A stretch of 64,000 bases of DNA from Fervidobacterium changbaicum (GCF_004117075.1 NZ_CP026721.1:1426001-1490000), one strand, 5' to 3'; shown: positions 35,755 through 44,476, numbered from the stretch's first letter. Notes: a model not told the origin generated them from the sequence alone. Numbers and translations are program-made.

Positions 35755-36834
35755 TCATCTTGAAACAACAACTTTACTAAGGTCACCGACGATAATTTGT
35801 ACGCCCTTCGGCTTACCGTCGTTTTCTACAATCTCGACCTTTTTGCCTATGAGAGAAGAGTCTATTCTGAAAGATAAGTTAGATATTTTGACTTCGTCCA
35901 TGACGATAGAGTTCTCTATTTCACAGTTTTCGATCATTACACCGTTGCCTATCGATGTGTAGGGACCTATGTATGCATTTGAAATTGTACAATTATCTCC
36001 TATAATCACAGGTCCTCTAATAACGCTGTTGACAACTTCTGAATTCTTCCCTATACTGACCCTACCTTGGATGACGGAGGAGGCTTCAACTGTTCCTTCG
36101 ATTTTAAATTCTTCAATGATATCGTCCAATATCTTGTGATTTGCTTCTATCAAATCCTCAGGCTTTCCCGTGTCTTTCCACCAACCGTAAATGATGTGTC
36201 CTTCAACTGTACCTTTGTTTTGAATAAGCCAATCTATTGCGTCTGTGATTTCGAGCTCTCCTCTCCAGGAAGGCTTGATGTTCGCTATGCCTTCGAAGAT
36301 GTCTTTCCTGAACAAATAAAGCCCGATTATTGCGAGATTTGAAGGTGGTTCTTTTGGTTTCTCGATGGTTTTGACAATCCTGTTACCTTCCATTACTGCT
36401 ATACCAAAGCGGGAAGGGTCTTGAACTGGGGAAAGCATGATCAATGCGCTGAGGTCTTTCTTCTCTTCGAACTCTTTTACAAAAGGTCTGATGTCGTCCA
36501 TGATGAGGTTGTCGCCGAGGTACATCATGAAATCCTCGTCACCGAGGAAGTCCTTTGCCATGAGGACAGCATGCGCCAAACCCTTTGGCTCTTCTTGGAG
36601 GATGTAAGTTAATTTGACACCGTGCTGGGAACCGTCACCGAGCGCACTTATGAAATCCTCTCTGTTTTCGGGACTTACGATGATGCCGATGTTGGTGATC
36701 CCGGCGCTTTTTATTTTTTCAATCGTGTAGAGAATAACAGGTTTGTTTGCTACCGGAATGAGGTGCTTTGCTGTTGTATACGTGAGTGGTCGTAATCGCG
36801 TTCCTTTCCCTGCGCAAAGGATAATAGCCTTCAC
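35755..36834 (-). CDS. glucose-1-phosphate thymidylyltransferase-like nucleotidyltransferase, long form
   Basis: This protein of about 359 residues has the sugar-nucleotidyltransferase start KAIILCAGKGTRLRPLTYTT with K in KHLIPVANKPV, then MMYLGDNLI, which resembles the nucleotide/metal site of RmlA. The C-terminal third is a left-handed beta-helix (VIQGRVSIGKNSEVVNSVI). This fits the long RmlA type, which makes dTDP-glucose for surface glycans; other NDP-sugars are possible. GTG at 36834 is preferred over GTG 36843 because AAGGGGTGA precedes it with normal spacing and family members start MKAIIL. A promoter lies about 65-90 bases upstream. Confidence 0.85.
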   Translation of the reverse strand: MKAIILCAGKGTRLRPLTYTTAKHLIPVANKPVILYTIEKIKSAGITNIGIIVSPENREDFISALGDGSQHGVKLTYILQEEPKGLAHAVLMAKDFLGDEDFMMYLGDNLIMDDIRPFVKEFEEKKDLSALIMLSPVQDPSRFGIAVMEGNRIVKTIEKPKEPPSNLAIIGLYLFRKDIFEGIANIKPSWRGELEITDAIDWLIQNKGTVEGHIIYGWWKDTGKPEDLIEANHKILDDIIEEFKIEGTVEASSVIQGRVSIGKNSEVVNSVIRGPVIIGDNCTISNAYIGPYTSIGNGVMIENCEIENSIVMDEVKISNLSFRIDSSLIGKKVEIVENDGKPKGVQIIVGDLSKVVVSR

Positions 36835-36899
36835 CTTTCTCACCCCTTATGATTTTTTGTAGATAAGTTTACTATTTTGAGAAGAGCTTGAGCAAAACT

Positions 36900-36927
36900 A
36901 TTATATTACAAGAAGGCTGAAATTCAA
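36900..36927 (-). promoter_or_regulatory. promoter of the nucleotidyltransferase-hisS gene run
   Basis: On the minus strand, TTGAAT (36927-36922), a 16-base spacer and TATAAT (36905-36900) form a good sigma-A promoter. The remaining part of the 300-base gap toward glnA shows no gene. Confidence 0.7.
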
Positions 36928-37135
36928 ACATTTCTAATTGAAAATGTGCGTGGTATTAGTGAGCATACTGAAGGATTTTTAAGAAAAGATGAGAAGTTCT
37001 GAGAATAGGTAAAGGTAAATCGTTTTTTGTACGCTCCATTGAACTGTTGTAATTTGTTTCTCCAAAAAAACCGTGATAGCATTAGTATGGAAGAAAGTGC
37101 CGTACACAAACTTTCGAATTCTGGGAGGGAACGAA

Positions 37136-38506
37136 ATGACCAGTTCTCAGGTTCTAAAGCTGGTAGAACAAGAGGGAATAAATTTTATCGACCTTAAAGT
37201 TGTCGACCTGTGGGGCAGATGGAGGCACGTGACGCTTGCGAAGACCAATTTTTCTGAAAAAACTTTTGTCGAAGGTGTAGGATTTGACGCTTCCAACCTC
37301 GGCTATGCTGAGGTCTTCAGCAGTGATATGGTTATAATCCCTGATCCGGAGACTGCGATAATAGAAGAATACGATGGTGAAAAAGTTCTCTCAATGATTT
37401 GCGATGTCTATGAAGTTGAGAATATGACACCATGTTCGCATGACCCAAGGACGATTTTGAAGAAGACTCTTGAATCAATAAAAGACATTGCAGATGAGGT
37501 TTACCTTGGACCAGAGTACGAGTTCCACATATTCGAAGATGTGAGATACGATGTAAAGCCGAACAGGATAATGGTCGAAATCGATAGTGGGGAAGGTTTT
37601 TGGAAGTCAGGTGAAACGGGTGAGTATTTTATTGGAAGAAAAAAAGGTTACCACAGAATTCCGCCGTTTGACAGGTTGATGGAAGTAAGGAATGCGATTG
37701 TTAAAAAGTTGCTTGAGTACGGCGTACCTGTGAAGTACCACCACCACGAGGTTGGAACGTGTCAGGTGGAAATTGAACTGACACTTGTTGACGCGTTGAA
37801 AGCGGCAGATTACACGATGCTTGTCAAACACGTCGCAAGAATGGTTGCGAAGCAATACGGTTACTTGGTGACGTTCATGCCCAAACCGTTGTACGATGAA
37901 GCGGGCAACGGTATGCACGTGCACCAATTCTTGAAAAAGAACGGTAAGAACATATTCAACGGAGACAAACTCTACAACCTTTCGCAAGAGGCTCTCTGGT
38001 ATATCGGTGGTGTGCTGAAGAACGCACCGGCACTCATGGCTTTCACCAACCCGTCAACGAACTCGTATCGTCGTTTGGTTCCCGGATTTGAGGCACCAAC
38101 GAACGCTGTGTTTGCACTTGCAAATAGAACATCAGCTATAAGAATTCCGGCGTACGTAAAAGATCCCGAAAAGCGCAGAATAGAGTTCAGAACGATAGAT
38201 GCAACATGTAATCCGTACCTTGGCTTTGCTGCAATGATATTGGCAGGTGTCGATGGCATCAGAAAGCATACAGATCCAACAGCAGAAGGCTTTGGACCTT
38301 TCGAAGGGGATGTGTACGAAAAGGAACTGAAACCACTACCAAAGTCGCTAGAAGAAAGCTGCGTTGCTTTGAAAAACAACCATCAATTTCTAACCACATT
38401 CCCAAAAGAGCTAATCGAACATTGGGTAAAAACAAAGTTAATTGAAGAAAGACAGGTCAATTCCGTTCCACATCCGAAAGAATACGATTTGTATTTCGAT
38501 GTGTAA
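37136..38506 (+). CDS. glnA: glutamine synthetase, type I
   Basis: This protein of about 456 residues makes glutamine from glutamate and ammonia with ATP. Landmarks are FIDLKVVDLWGRWRHVTLA, GPEYEFHIFEDV (metal-site glutamates), YHHHEVGTCQVEIEL, GNGMHVHQFL, the ATP loop region RRLVPGFEAPTNAVFA and RRIEFRTIDATCNPYL. Instead of the common FDGSS near residue 60 it has FDASNLGYAEVF, so it belongs to a somewhat divergent branch. ATG at 37136 follows GGGAGGG; the longer frame from 37073 lacks support. It stands alone with a terminator. Confidence 0.94.
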   Translation: MTSSQVLKLVEQEGINFIDLKVVDLWGRWRHVTLAKTNFSEKTFVEGVGFDASNLGYAEVFSSDMVIIPDPETAIIEEYDGEKVLSMICDVYEVENMTPCSHDPRTILKKTLESIKDIADEVYLGPEYEFHIFEDVRYDVKPNRIMVEIDSGEGFWKSGETGEYFIGRKKGYHRIPPFDRLMEVRNAIVKKLLEYGVPVKYHHHEVGTCQVEIELTLVDALKAADYTMLVKHVARMVAKQYGYLVTFMPKPLYDEAGNGMHVHQFLKKNGKNIFNGDKLYNLSQEALWYIGGVLKNAPALMAFTNPSTNSYRRLVPGFEAPTNAVFALANRTSAIRIPAYVKDPEKRRIEFRTIDATCNPYLGFAAMILAGVDGIRKHTDPTAEGFGPFEGDVYEKELKPLPKSLEESCVALKNNHQFLTTFPKELIEHWVKTKLIEERQVNSVPHPKEYDLYFDV

Positions 38507-38558
38507 TGCGTTAAGATAGTTTTGTCCCAGAGAAGCTTCCTCATACCAGTACCCCCAG

Positions 38559-38592
38559 CCCTCGGCGCTTTCAGGCCCGAGGGTTTTGTTTT
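38559..38592 (+). terminator. terminator of glnA
   Basis: CCCTCGG (38559-38565) pairs with CCGAGGG (38577-38583), followed by TTTTGTTTTT. Confidence 0.85.
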
Positions 38593-38601
38593 TACACAGT
38601 A

Positions 38602-38634
38602 TTGACAATTTATCAGTAATGATATATAATCATT
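38602..38634 (+). promoter_or_regulatory. consensus promoter of the PadR gene with overlapping dyad
   Basis: TTGACA (38602-38607), exactly 17 bases, then TATAAT (38625-38630) is a full-consensus sigma-A promoter. The -10 lies within AATGAT-N5-ATCATT (38618-38634), a natural site for autoregulation by the PadR protein encoded next. The dyad role is inferred. Confidence 0.75.
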
Positions 38635-38692
38635 TTGGAAAGTGGAACACTCTTATCTTACTTATCTTGACGTGTTAATGGAGGTGTGAGGT

Positions 38693-39064
38693 TTGCGTAG
38701 AAAATGTGGATGTAGTCACCAAGGGCATGGTCCTCACAGATGTGGAGAAATGGGATTTTCGGTTGGAGACTACTTAACGGCAGCTATTTTGAAAGAGCTA
38801 TTGAAAAAACCAATGCACGGGTACGATTTGTACGAGAAGATAATCAACTCCGAGTATTATCCATTTAAACATGACCAAAGTGTTGTTTATAGCTTGTTGA
38901 GAAAACTTAATTCGCTCGGGTTTTTAAGGTACTCTCTTGAAGAGGGAAATGGTGGAGTGAGGAAAGTTTACGAAGTTACTGAGGAAGGTTCTAGATATCT
39001 AGAAGAACTTACTAACTATATAGCTGATCTAAAAGACGCTTTTGAGAAATTTCTCAATTATTAA
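38693..39064 (+). CDS. PadR-family transcriptional regulator with Cys/His-rich N-terminus
   Basis: This 123-residue protein is a PadR winged-helix regulator (AAILKELLKKPMHGYDLYEKI, QSVVYSLLRKLNSLGFLRYS, YEVTEEGSRYLEEL) with a short dimerisation helix. Unusually, it starts with about 18 residues rich in Cys and His (RRKCGCSHQGHGPHRCGE) that could bind a metal ion. The start is TTG 38693 behind GGAGGTGTGAGG. The next gene, 32 bases downstream, encodes a His-rich NifX-like protein, so the pair probably forms a metal- or cofactor-responsive unit. A dyad overlaps its own promoter. Confidence 0.88.
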   Translation: MRRKCGCSHQGHGPHRCGEMGFSVGDYLTAAILKELLKKPMHGYDLYEKIINSEYYPFKHDQSVVYSLLRKLNSLGFLRYSLEEGNGGVRKVYEVTEEGSRYLEELTNYIADLKDAFEKFLNY

Positions 39065-39096
39065 CAAAGATATTTTAGAATTCAGGAGGTGGCGTT

Positions 39097-39531
39097 ATGA
39101 GGTTTGTTATTCCAACGGACGATGGTAACGTAGTTGCGGATCATTTCGGAAGAGCTATGTATTTCATGAAAGTGGAAATTAAAGATGGGAAAGAGATTTC
39201 AAGAATTTTGGTAGACAACCTCCATGCGAGAAGTCACGGAAACCATGGGCACCATGGACACTACGAACCCGGGCATCACGAACATGCACATGGATATGGA
39301 CATGGACGCGAGTTCGGACATGAGCATGAACACGGACATGGACATGAAGAGGTTTTTGCCTCAACGGGAGAAATAGATGCGGTAGTTGCCGTGAGAATTG
39401 GTCCGCATATGTTTGAAGACCTTAAAGAAAGAGGCGTAGATATTTATCTTGTAAAGCCTCGCACTTCAATAAACGAAATTGTCTCTAAGATGCTCTCAGG
39501 TGAGTTAAAAAAGCTCGAATTAAGAAAATAA
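39097..39531 (+). CDS. NifX/NafY-like (dinitrogenase cofactor-type) protein with histidine-rich insert
   Basis: The 144 residues begin RFVIPTDDGNVVADHFGRAMYFMKVEI, the fold of the NifX/NifB C-terminal domain that binds iron-sulfur or FeMo-cofactor precursors. The second half (IDAVVAVRIGPHMFEDLKERGVDIYLV) completes it. Between them, at about residues 44-84, is a stretch with about 20 histidines in HGHH, HEHAH and HEHEHGHGH patterns, which should bind Ni, Zn or Co. Similar small proteins occur widely in anaerobes without nitrogenase. It is co-oriented with the PadR gene and followed by a terminator. Confidence 0.85.
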   Translation: MRFVIPTDDGNVVADHFGRAMYFMKVEIKDGKEISRILVDNLHARSHGNHGHHGHYEPGHHEHAHGYGHGREFGHEHEHGHGHEEVFASTGEIDAVVAVRIGPHMFEDLKERGVDIYLVKPRTSINEIVSKMLSGELKKLELRK

Positions 39532-39548
39532 GAGCAACGAATCAATAG

Positions 39549-39580
39549 AAAAATCCTTGGCGGAAGCCAAGGATTTTTTT
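39549..39580 (+). terminator. terminator of the PadR/NifX-like operon
   Basis: AAAAATCCTTGG (39549-39560) pairs with CCAAGGATTTTT (39567-39578) around CGGAAG, with a further TT. The A run on the left could also stop transcripts from the convergent gldA gene. Confidence 0.9.
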
Positions 39581-39630
39581 GGAGATTTTCAATAACTTAG
39601 AGAAAGGTTTAATCAACTGTTTCGTGTTTA

Positions 39631-40752
39631 TCAGTGTTGATTGCTCTTGATTTGCTTTCGCTTCAAATAATCTTTGCCTAACATATCTGCAGTGATAATT
39701 GCCGCATAAACCATATCTGGTGTAACCTTAAACGGCATATTATGAATTGTTTCGCCTTCTGCGCACGCGGCTTGTGAAACAATTCGTATTTTCTCTTCTG
39801 TGCCATCTAAAATTCCCATTTGTTCCAAGGTTACTGGTAAGCCTACTTTAACACAAAAATCTAAAACTTCTTCTATTTCTTTCTCCGAACTATTTTGCAA
39901 AACTAGCTGGGCAAGTGTTCCAAATGCTACTTTTTCGCCGTGGTATAGATGATGGCAATCTTCAACCAACGTAAAGCCGTTATGAATTGCATGAGCGGCT
40001 GCTAAACCACCGCTTTCAAACCCAACACCGCTCAGATATATGTTAGCCTCAACAATTCTTTCGAGCGCTTCTGTAACAACTTTTGCCTCTGCAGATAATT
40101 TAGCCTTGTAACCTTCGTTTATTAAGGTTTCATAGCATAATCTGGCTATTGTAATAGCGGTGAGTGTTGGTTCCCCGCCAGCCATAGTAATCGCATGTGA
40201 ATCATAACACGCTTTCGCTTCAAAGTATGTTGCAAGGGCATCACCCATACCTGCCACAAGTAATCTAACAGGTGCTTTTGAGATAATTTCCGTATCGACG
40301 ATTACAATATCTGGGTTTTTGGGGAATAGTAAGTATTCCTCGAAAACACCATCGTCAGTATAAATCACCGATAGAGCACTACACGGTGCGTCGGTCGATG
40401 CAATTGTTGGAACAATAATGACAGGAGTGTTTCCATAATAGGCGACGGCCTTTGCTGTATCAAGAGCCTTTCCTCCACCTACTCCTATAACTCCCGAGCA
40501 TTTATGTGTTCGTAACAAGCTCACCAATCTACTTATCTCGTTCTTTGAGCACTCTCCTTTGAATATTTCAAATACTCCTTCGATGCCGTGTTGGTTGAGA
40601 CTTTTTTCGATAGTTTCTCTCGTCAAGTTCATCACAAACTCATCGGCAATGATGAAATATCTTTTTCCAAAAGGTTCCAGATACTTTCCGATGTAGTGTA
40701 AAGCACCAGCTCCTTGGATGTATTTCATAGGTGACTGGATAATTCTTAGCAT
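39631..40752 (-). CDS. gldA: glycerol dehydrogenase-like iron/zinc alcohol dehydrogenase
   Basis: This protein of about 373 residues belongs to the GldA branch of metal-dependent dehydrogenases. It has the nucleotide loop GVGGGKALDTAKA (residues 90-102), VPTIASTDAPCSALSVIYT, and metal ligands in GMGDALATYFEA, AAHAIHNGF and YHGEKVAFG. It oxidises glycerol to dihydroxyacetone with NAD+, or reduces similar carbonyls. ATG at 40752 is chosen because AAGGAGGAA precedes it; the longer frame to 40818 is not supported. Two CRP-like dyads lie 170-250 bases upstream. Its substrate may connect with the glycerol-phosphate enzymes at 11-15 kb, but that is speculative. Confidence 0.9.
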   Translation of the reverse strand: MLRIIQSPMKYIQGAGALHYIGKYLEPFGKRYFIIADEFVMNLTRETIEKSLNQHGIEGVFEIFKGECSKNEISRLVSLLRTHKCSGVIGVGGGKALDTAKAVAYYGNTPVIIVPTIASTDAPCSALSVIYTDDGVFEEYLLFPKNPDIVIVDTEIISKAPVRLLVAGMGDALATYFEAKACYDSHAITMAGGEPTLTAITIARLCYETLINEGYKAKLSAEAKVVTEALERIVEANIYLSGVGFESGGLAAAHAIHNGFTLVEDCHHLYHGEKVAFGTLAQLVLQNSSEKEIEEVLDFCVKVGLPVTLEQMGILDGTEEKIRIVSQAACAEGETIHNMPFKVTPDMVYAAIITADMLGKDYLKRKQIKSNQH

Positions 40753-40922
40753 ACGCTTATTCCTCCTTCTCTTCAAAGTTATAAAGTTCTGTTGAAAAAC
40801 GAAAATTACTATCTTCAAAATATCCTTCAGCTCGATGTTTTGGTGCTTTTTGAGAATTTAAAAGCATACGTACTTGATTGAGAAAAATTGGTTGACCAGA
40901 TTAAAAATGGAAGCGGAATAAT

Positions 40923-40938
40923 TGTGATATTTTTCACA
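40923..40938. promoter_or_regulatory. CRP/FNR-type dyad
   Basis: TGTGA-N6-TCACA is the exact textbook half-site arrangement of the CRP family. It lies in the 484-base gap between the divergent gldA (minus) and histidine kinase (plus) genes. It is the only such perfect dyad noticed. The regulator in this organism is unknown. Confidence 0.55.
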
Positions 40939-40984
40939 TTACATTCTTATTTTACCACTGCTGATAGCGTGTGTCAATAACTTT

Positions 40985-41000
40985 AGTGAAAAAAATCACT
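40985..41000. promoter_or_regulatory. second CRP-like dyad
   Basis: AGTGA-N6-TCACT has the same spacing and GTGA/TCAC core as the dyad at 40923, with centres 62 bases apart (about six helical turns). The pair could bind two dimers on one face of the DNA. Confidence 0.45.
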
Positions 41001-41039
41001 TATATGATAAACAAAGTAAATTATGTTGAATAAACAGCT

Positions 41040-41100
41040 TGAGTGAGACATTTGACAGACTTTGCAAAATTTTTTTGAATTTCTCACTCAGCATATAAGA
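41040..41100. promoter_or_regulatory. inverted repeat upstream of the histidine kinase gene
   Basis: TGAGTGAGA (41040-41048) and TCTCACTCA (41092-41100) are exact reverse complements 43 bases apart. They flank AT-rich DNA containing TTGACA (41052-41057). They may be paired operator halves for the two-component promoter, or arms of an RNA hairpin. No clear -10 was placed. Confidence 0.4.
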
Positions 41101-41236
41101 AGTAGTTGGTAAAGTTTCGTAAGTTTCATGATAAAATTTTATTTGGATACACAAGTTATTAGACGAGAACTGAGCGTTATTTGTGATGAATTCTTATTAT
41201 ATGAGTATTTACAAGACATTGTGAGGGGCGATTTTT

Positions 41237-42229
41237 GTGCGGGTTTTCCTATTTTTGCAATTAATAGCGCTTGTTATCTTTGTGTATACTATGTATTTTC
41301 TCCCTTCTAATCTGTATTTTATTTCCGTCGTTTCTATATTCATCATTGTGAACACGGTCGGGCTCACCTACTATATTTTCAGAGCTTGGGCAAAGGAGTT
41401 GATTGCATCTTCTAAATCGAAATGGAGCAGATTTTTGTATTTTCTCTTAGTCGTAGTTGCTATCGTTGGCATTACTTTCTTGTTCTTGAACATATCTGGG
41501 ATGTGGATTTCTAAGTATTCCGAAGATTCACTTGCAAACTTCACCAATTCGCTACTTGTCGTCTCAACATTTTTACTGGTTTCGTTTGGTATTGCTTACC
41601 TCACACTCAGGAGGGAATTAGAAAGACAGCTGCGAGAGTACGAAAAGCTTAAAGGTGCACAGCAGAAGTTGAGTATACAGGTTATCCGATACAAAACGAA
41701 TCCACACTTTCTTTACAATTCGTTGAGTACAGCGATATCGATGCTGGATTTAGGTGAGGCACCAGAAGCTGTTAAAGAATATCTCTCAAATCTTGCGGAA
41801 CTCTTCAGAACGGTCTTTCAAGCACCGGAGGTTTGGACGTTGAAAGATGAACTTGAGTTAGCAGCTCGGTACTTGGAAATTCAGAAGCTTCGGATAGAAG
41901 GGCTGAACTACGAAATCAAAGTCGATGCAGAATGCGACAAGGTTAGAATTCCATCATTGGTGCTCCAGCCTATCGTTGAGAACGCTGTAATCCACGGGAT
42001 CGCTAAGTCTAAGGACGGAAGAAAAATACTTATCGAATGCTTTATTGAGAATGGTCGTGTCGTTATTAAGGTCATCGATGATGGGAAAGGTAGTGAAAAC
42101 ATAGTTCCCGGCACGGGTTTAAAACTTGTTGAAGAATTGCTGAAAGCGTTTGCAAGGAACGTTGAGCTAAAGGTTGAAAGCTACCCTGAAAAGGGTACCA
42201 CAGTTATACTTTCTTGGCAAAGGGTTTAA
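41237..42229 (+). CDS. LytS-type sensor histidine kinase
   Basis: The 330 residues start with four hydrophobic helices in the first 120 residues and a short coiled coil (LRRELERQLREYEKLKGAQQKL). A His_kinase domain (PF06580 type) follows, with phosphoacceptor His157 in NPHFLYNSL. The ATPase half has LVLQPIVENAVIHGI (N box), IDDGKGSEN and GTGLKLVEELL. It has no large extracellular domain, so the signal is probably sensed within or close to the membrane. The start is GTG 41237 behind GAGGGGCG. It is paired with the LytTR regulator 29 bases downstream. Confidence 0.9.
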   Translation: MRVFLFLQLIALVIFVYTMYFLPSNLYFISVVSIFIIVNTVGLTYYIFRAWAKELIASSKSKWSRFLYFLLVVVAIVGITFLFLNISGMWISKYSEDSLANFTNSLLVVSTFLLVSFGIAYLTLRRELERQLREYEKLKGAQQKLSIQVIRYKTNPHFLYNSLSTAISMLDLGEAPEAVKEYLSNLAELFRTVFQAPEVWTLKDELELAARYLEIQKLRIEGLNYEIKVDAECDKVRIPSLVLQPIVENAVIHGIAKSKDGRKILIECFIENGRVVIKVIDDGKGSENIVPGTGLKLVEELLKAFARNVELKVESYPEKGTTVILSWQRV

Positions 42230-42258
42230 AGTGTTTAGTGCTTTTTAGGGGGGAGCAT

Positions 42259-42993
42259 ATGACTTGCGTTATAGTCGAAGATGAGAAGCTTTTGGCATTG
42301 TTATTGGAAAAGATGGTGAAAGAGGAAGGAATAGATGTGCTTGGCGTTGCCAAAGATGCGGAGGAAGCGATAGCAATCATTAACGAGAAGAAGCCTGATA
42401 TCGTATTTCTTGACATAAACTTAGGAGAACACGATGGATTCTATGTACTTGAACATGTCAGCCACAGGCCATACGTGATATTTACAACAGCGTATTCTGA
42501 GTACGCTGTAAAGGCGTTTGAAGAGAATGCGGTAGATTACTTGTTGAAACCTATAAAGAAAGAAAGACTGCAAGAAGCCATTGAAAAAGTCAGGAAATTG
42601 AGCGCTTTAGAAAGAGTGAGTATTTCTCAGAGTATAGAAAAAGTGAAGGATTTGGCGCAGAAGGTAAAGAGTGGAAAGTTTATTGTGGAGGTTGGTGATG
42701 AGATTCTATTTTTGAACGTTGACGAGATAGTTTTTCTAACTTCTGAAGAAGGTGAAACGATAGTTGTTGCAGAGGACAGGAAGCTGAAGACAAGAACTTC
42801 TCTCAAAGATTGCGAAGCCAAGCTTCCTGCAGAAAAGTTTTTAAGGGTACATAAATCTTACATAATCAATGTTGAAAAGATAAAGAAGATAATCCGGAAT
42901 TACTTTGGTACAGTAGCACTCGAGCTCTCAAATGGAGAAATCATCCCAGTAGGTAGAAATTACAAAGATTCGATAAAAAAACTGCTCGAATGA
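42259..42993 (+). CDS. LytTR-family response regulator
   Basis: The protein has about 244 residues. The receiver domain (residues 1-115) has VEDEKLL and the phosphorylation site Asp52 in FLDINLGEHDG, then TTAYSEYAVKAFEENAVDYLLKP. The C-terminal LytTR DNA-binding domain (about 150-244) shows FLTSEEGETIVV and RVHKSYIINVEKI. ATG 42259 follows AGGGGGGAG and replaces the longer frame from 42214. Its partner is the LytS-type kinase; targets are unknown. A terminator for the convergent gene lies in its last codons. Confidence 0.92.
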   Translation: MTCVIVEDEKLLALLLEKMVKEEGIDVLGVAKDAEEAIAIINEKKPDIVFLDINLGEHDGFYVLEHVSHRPYVIFTTAYSEYAVKAFEENAVDYLLKPIKKERLQEAIEKVRKLSALERVSISQSIEKVKDLAQKVKSGKFIVEVGDEILFLNVDEIVFLTSEEGETIVVAEDRKLKTRTSLKDCEAKLPAEKFLRVHKSYIINVEKIKKIIRNYFGTVALELSNGEIIPVGRNYKDSIKKLLE

Positions 42994-43003
42994 ATCGAGC
43001 AGT
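42975..43003. terminator. terminator shared by convergent genes, overlapping the end of the response-regulator gene
   Basis: ACTGCTCGA (42981-42989) pairs with TCGAGCAGT (42995-43003). Seven A residues precede the stem on the plus strand, which is a T run for minus-strand transcripts. It is strong for the 43022-47355 operon and weak for the plus-strand gene, whose stop codon is inside it. Confidence 0.8.
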
Positions 43004-43021
43004 CTATATTGTTATCTGATT

Positions 43022-44476
43022 TTAGCTCTCGATATTTGACAACAACTTGATTAGACCTTTCATCTTTCCATCCTTCATGATAGTACCGGATAACACAAAA
43101 ACATTTCTTTTTTCGTCATACGATATCGAAAAGAGCATGCCGTAGTCTGTATCGATGGTTTTTTCAACGACCTGTAGCTTGCCTGAGCTTTTGTCGTATT
43201 CAAAAAGGCCGTACCAAGGGAGTTTCTTTTCGCCATCGTATTTATAACCTGCAAAGTAGAGCGTATCTATTCCATTTTGTCCTTCACTTTGCAAACTGTT
43301 CAACACAGAATGGATTCTCACGTTCTCACCAAATGTTTTTATATACTCCACTTGACCGTTTATTGTAAGCTTTGCGATGAATGCACGTTCGGTTCCCAAT
43401 CTTTCAGAGTTAGCATCGTTGAAATTTTCGTACACGTATCCGGAAACAAAGATAGCTCTCTCTGTGATAGACAAGTCCATAGGCCAGAGAGTATGTGAAT
43501 TGGTTAAGACGGTCTGCCAAATTAACTGTCCAGCCGAATTGTAGCTAACAACGTACCCGTCGTACCTTGTTCCGTCTGTGAATGAATTACTTGATCCGGC
43601 AACGAGTATTTGACCTTTCATTGGATCATAGCCGACGGCATAGGCTCTATCCCAGCGTGTACCACCGAAGCTTCTATCCCAGATGATTTTTCCATCACTT
43701 GAGAACATAACAGTCCAGTAATCATGTTCGCCGAAGTTCTCTGTTACGTCGTTACCCTTGGCATAGTTATCGCCAACAAATACGAAGTTGTTCCCAGCTC
43801 TTACCATTCGATATGCCCTGTCCCAATCCGGTCCCCCGTAAGTTTTTTGCCAAATAGTGTTTCCATTCTTGTCTAAACGCAAAAGTAAAACATCGTATCT
43901 TCCTTTGGTACCTAAGCTTTTCGAAGAGGTTGTTCCGAGCACAAAAAAACCATCGTCGGTTTGAATGATATCGTATCCGAGATCGTCATTCTCAGCACCG
44001 AAGGTTTTAACCCATACGATGTTACCGTCATCATCGACTTTGGTCAAAAGTATTTGATATTTTTCACTTTCATCAGCTATGGTCGAACCTATTCCTACAA
44101 ATCCATCAGGCGTGCTAATAACTCTTGATATCCGTGATTCGAAACCTTTGTCGATTGTTATCTCTTTGTCAATTTTTGCGGTTAGCTGAGTTGAACTGGA
44201 AATACCTTTTAAAAAGGCCAAAAACGTCGAACTGCGTGAGAAAATGAATCCAAAACTAAGAACGAAAATCCCCAGAATTAAAAATAGCAGAGTAATTGAA
44301 ATCAAGGTTTTTGATTTAGCATGTCTTTGCGATTTTTTGGGCTCTGGCCCACTGGAGTGGGTTGAAGAACCTAGCGGATTAAGAGCCTCTCGATTTCTGA
44401 ACGCTTTCTTGCTACGTGATTTACTATATTTTAAAGCCTTTCTCGTAGTATTTAGTTTGTCTCTGTCAAGTCTCAA
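43022..44476 (-). CDS. membrane-anchored seven-repeat beta-propeller protein
   Basis: The 484 residues start with a basic, cytoplasmic stretch of about 56 residues. One membrane helix follows ([20 protein letters not shown]), then about 400 extracytoplasmic residues with seven repeats. The clearest repeats have KT[YF]G-x-x-x-x-D, a glycine-rich centre and a D-x-[DN]-G-N-x-[IV]W turn. The blade signature is the same as in the secreted protein at 5355-8756. The gene is coupled to dnaJ by a 4-base overlap (ATGA) at the end of the hrcA-grpE-dnaJ operon. A role in envelope protein quality control is possible but unproven. Confidence 0.82.
   Translation of the reverse strand: MRLDRDKLNTTRKALKYSKSRSKKAFRNREALNPLGSSTHSSGPEPKKSQRHAKSKTLISITLLFLILGIFVLSFGFIFSRSSTFLAFLKGISSSTQLTAKIDKEITIDKGFESRISRVISTPDGFVGIGSTIADESEKYQILLTKVDDDGNIVWVKTFGAENDDLGYDIIQTDDGFFVLGTTSSKSLGTKGRYDVLLLRLDKNGNTIWQKTYGGPDWDRAYRMVRAGNNFVFVGDNYAKGNDVTENFGEHDYWTVMFSSDGKIIWDRSFGGTRWDRAYAVGYDPMKGQILVAGSSNSFTDGTRYDGYVVSYNSAGQLIWQTVLTNSHTLWPMDLSITERAIFVSGYVYENFNDANSERLGTERAFIAKLTINGQVEYIKTFGENVRIHSVLNSLQSEGQNGIDTLYFAGYKYDGEKKLPWYGLFEYDKSSGKLQVVEKTIDTDYGMLFSISYDEKRNVFVLSGTIMKDGKMKGLIKLLSNIES

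Noticed and set aside
37073-37135. 21-residue N-terminal extension of glutamine synthetase
   Set aside because: GGGAGGG lies just before ATG 37136 and the family starts there; the upstream ATG has no ribosome binding site.
39199-39354. Repetitive CAT/CAC tract suspected as a repeat array or CRISPR
   Set aside because: It encodes the His-rich insert of the NifX-like protein in frame and has no regular spacer structure. No CRISPR array was seen anywhere in the window.
41052-41109. TTGACA and TATAAG upstream of the histidine kinase as a promoter
   Set aside because: The spacing of more than 40 bases is far outside the normal range, and no alternative -10 fits TTGACA.
41128-41310. 60-codon frame overlapping the start of the histidine kinase gene
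   Set aside because: It lacks a ribosome binding site and overlaps the well-supported GTG start at 41237 in another frame; the translated sequence has no motif.
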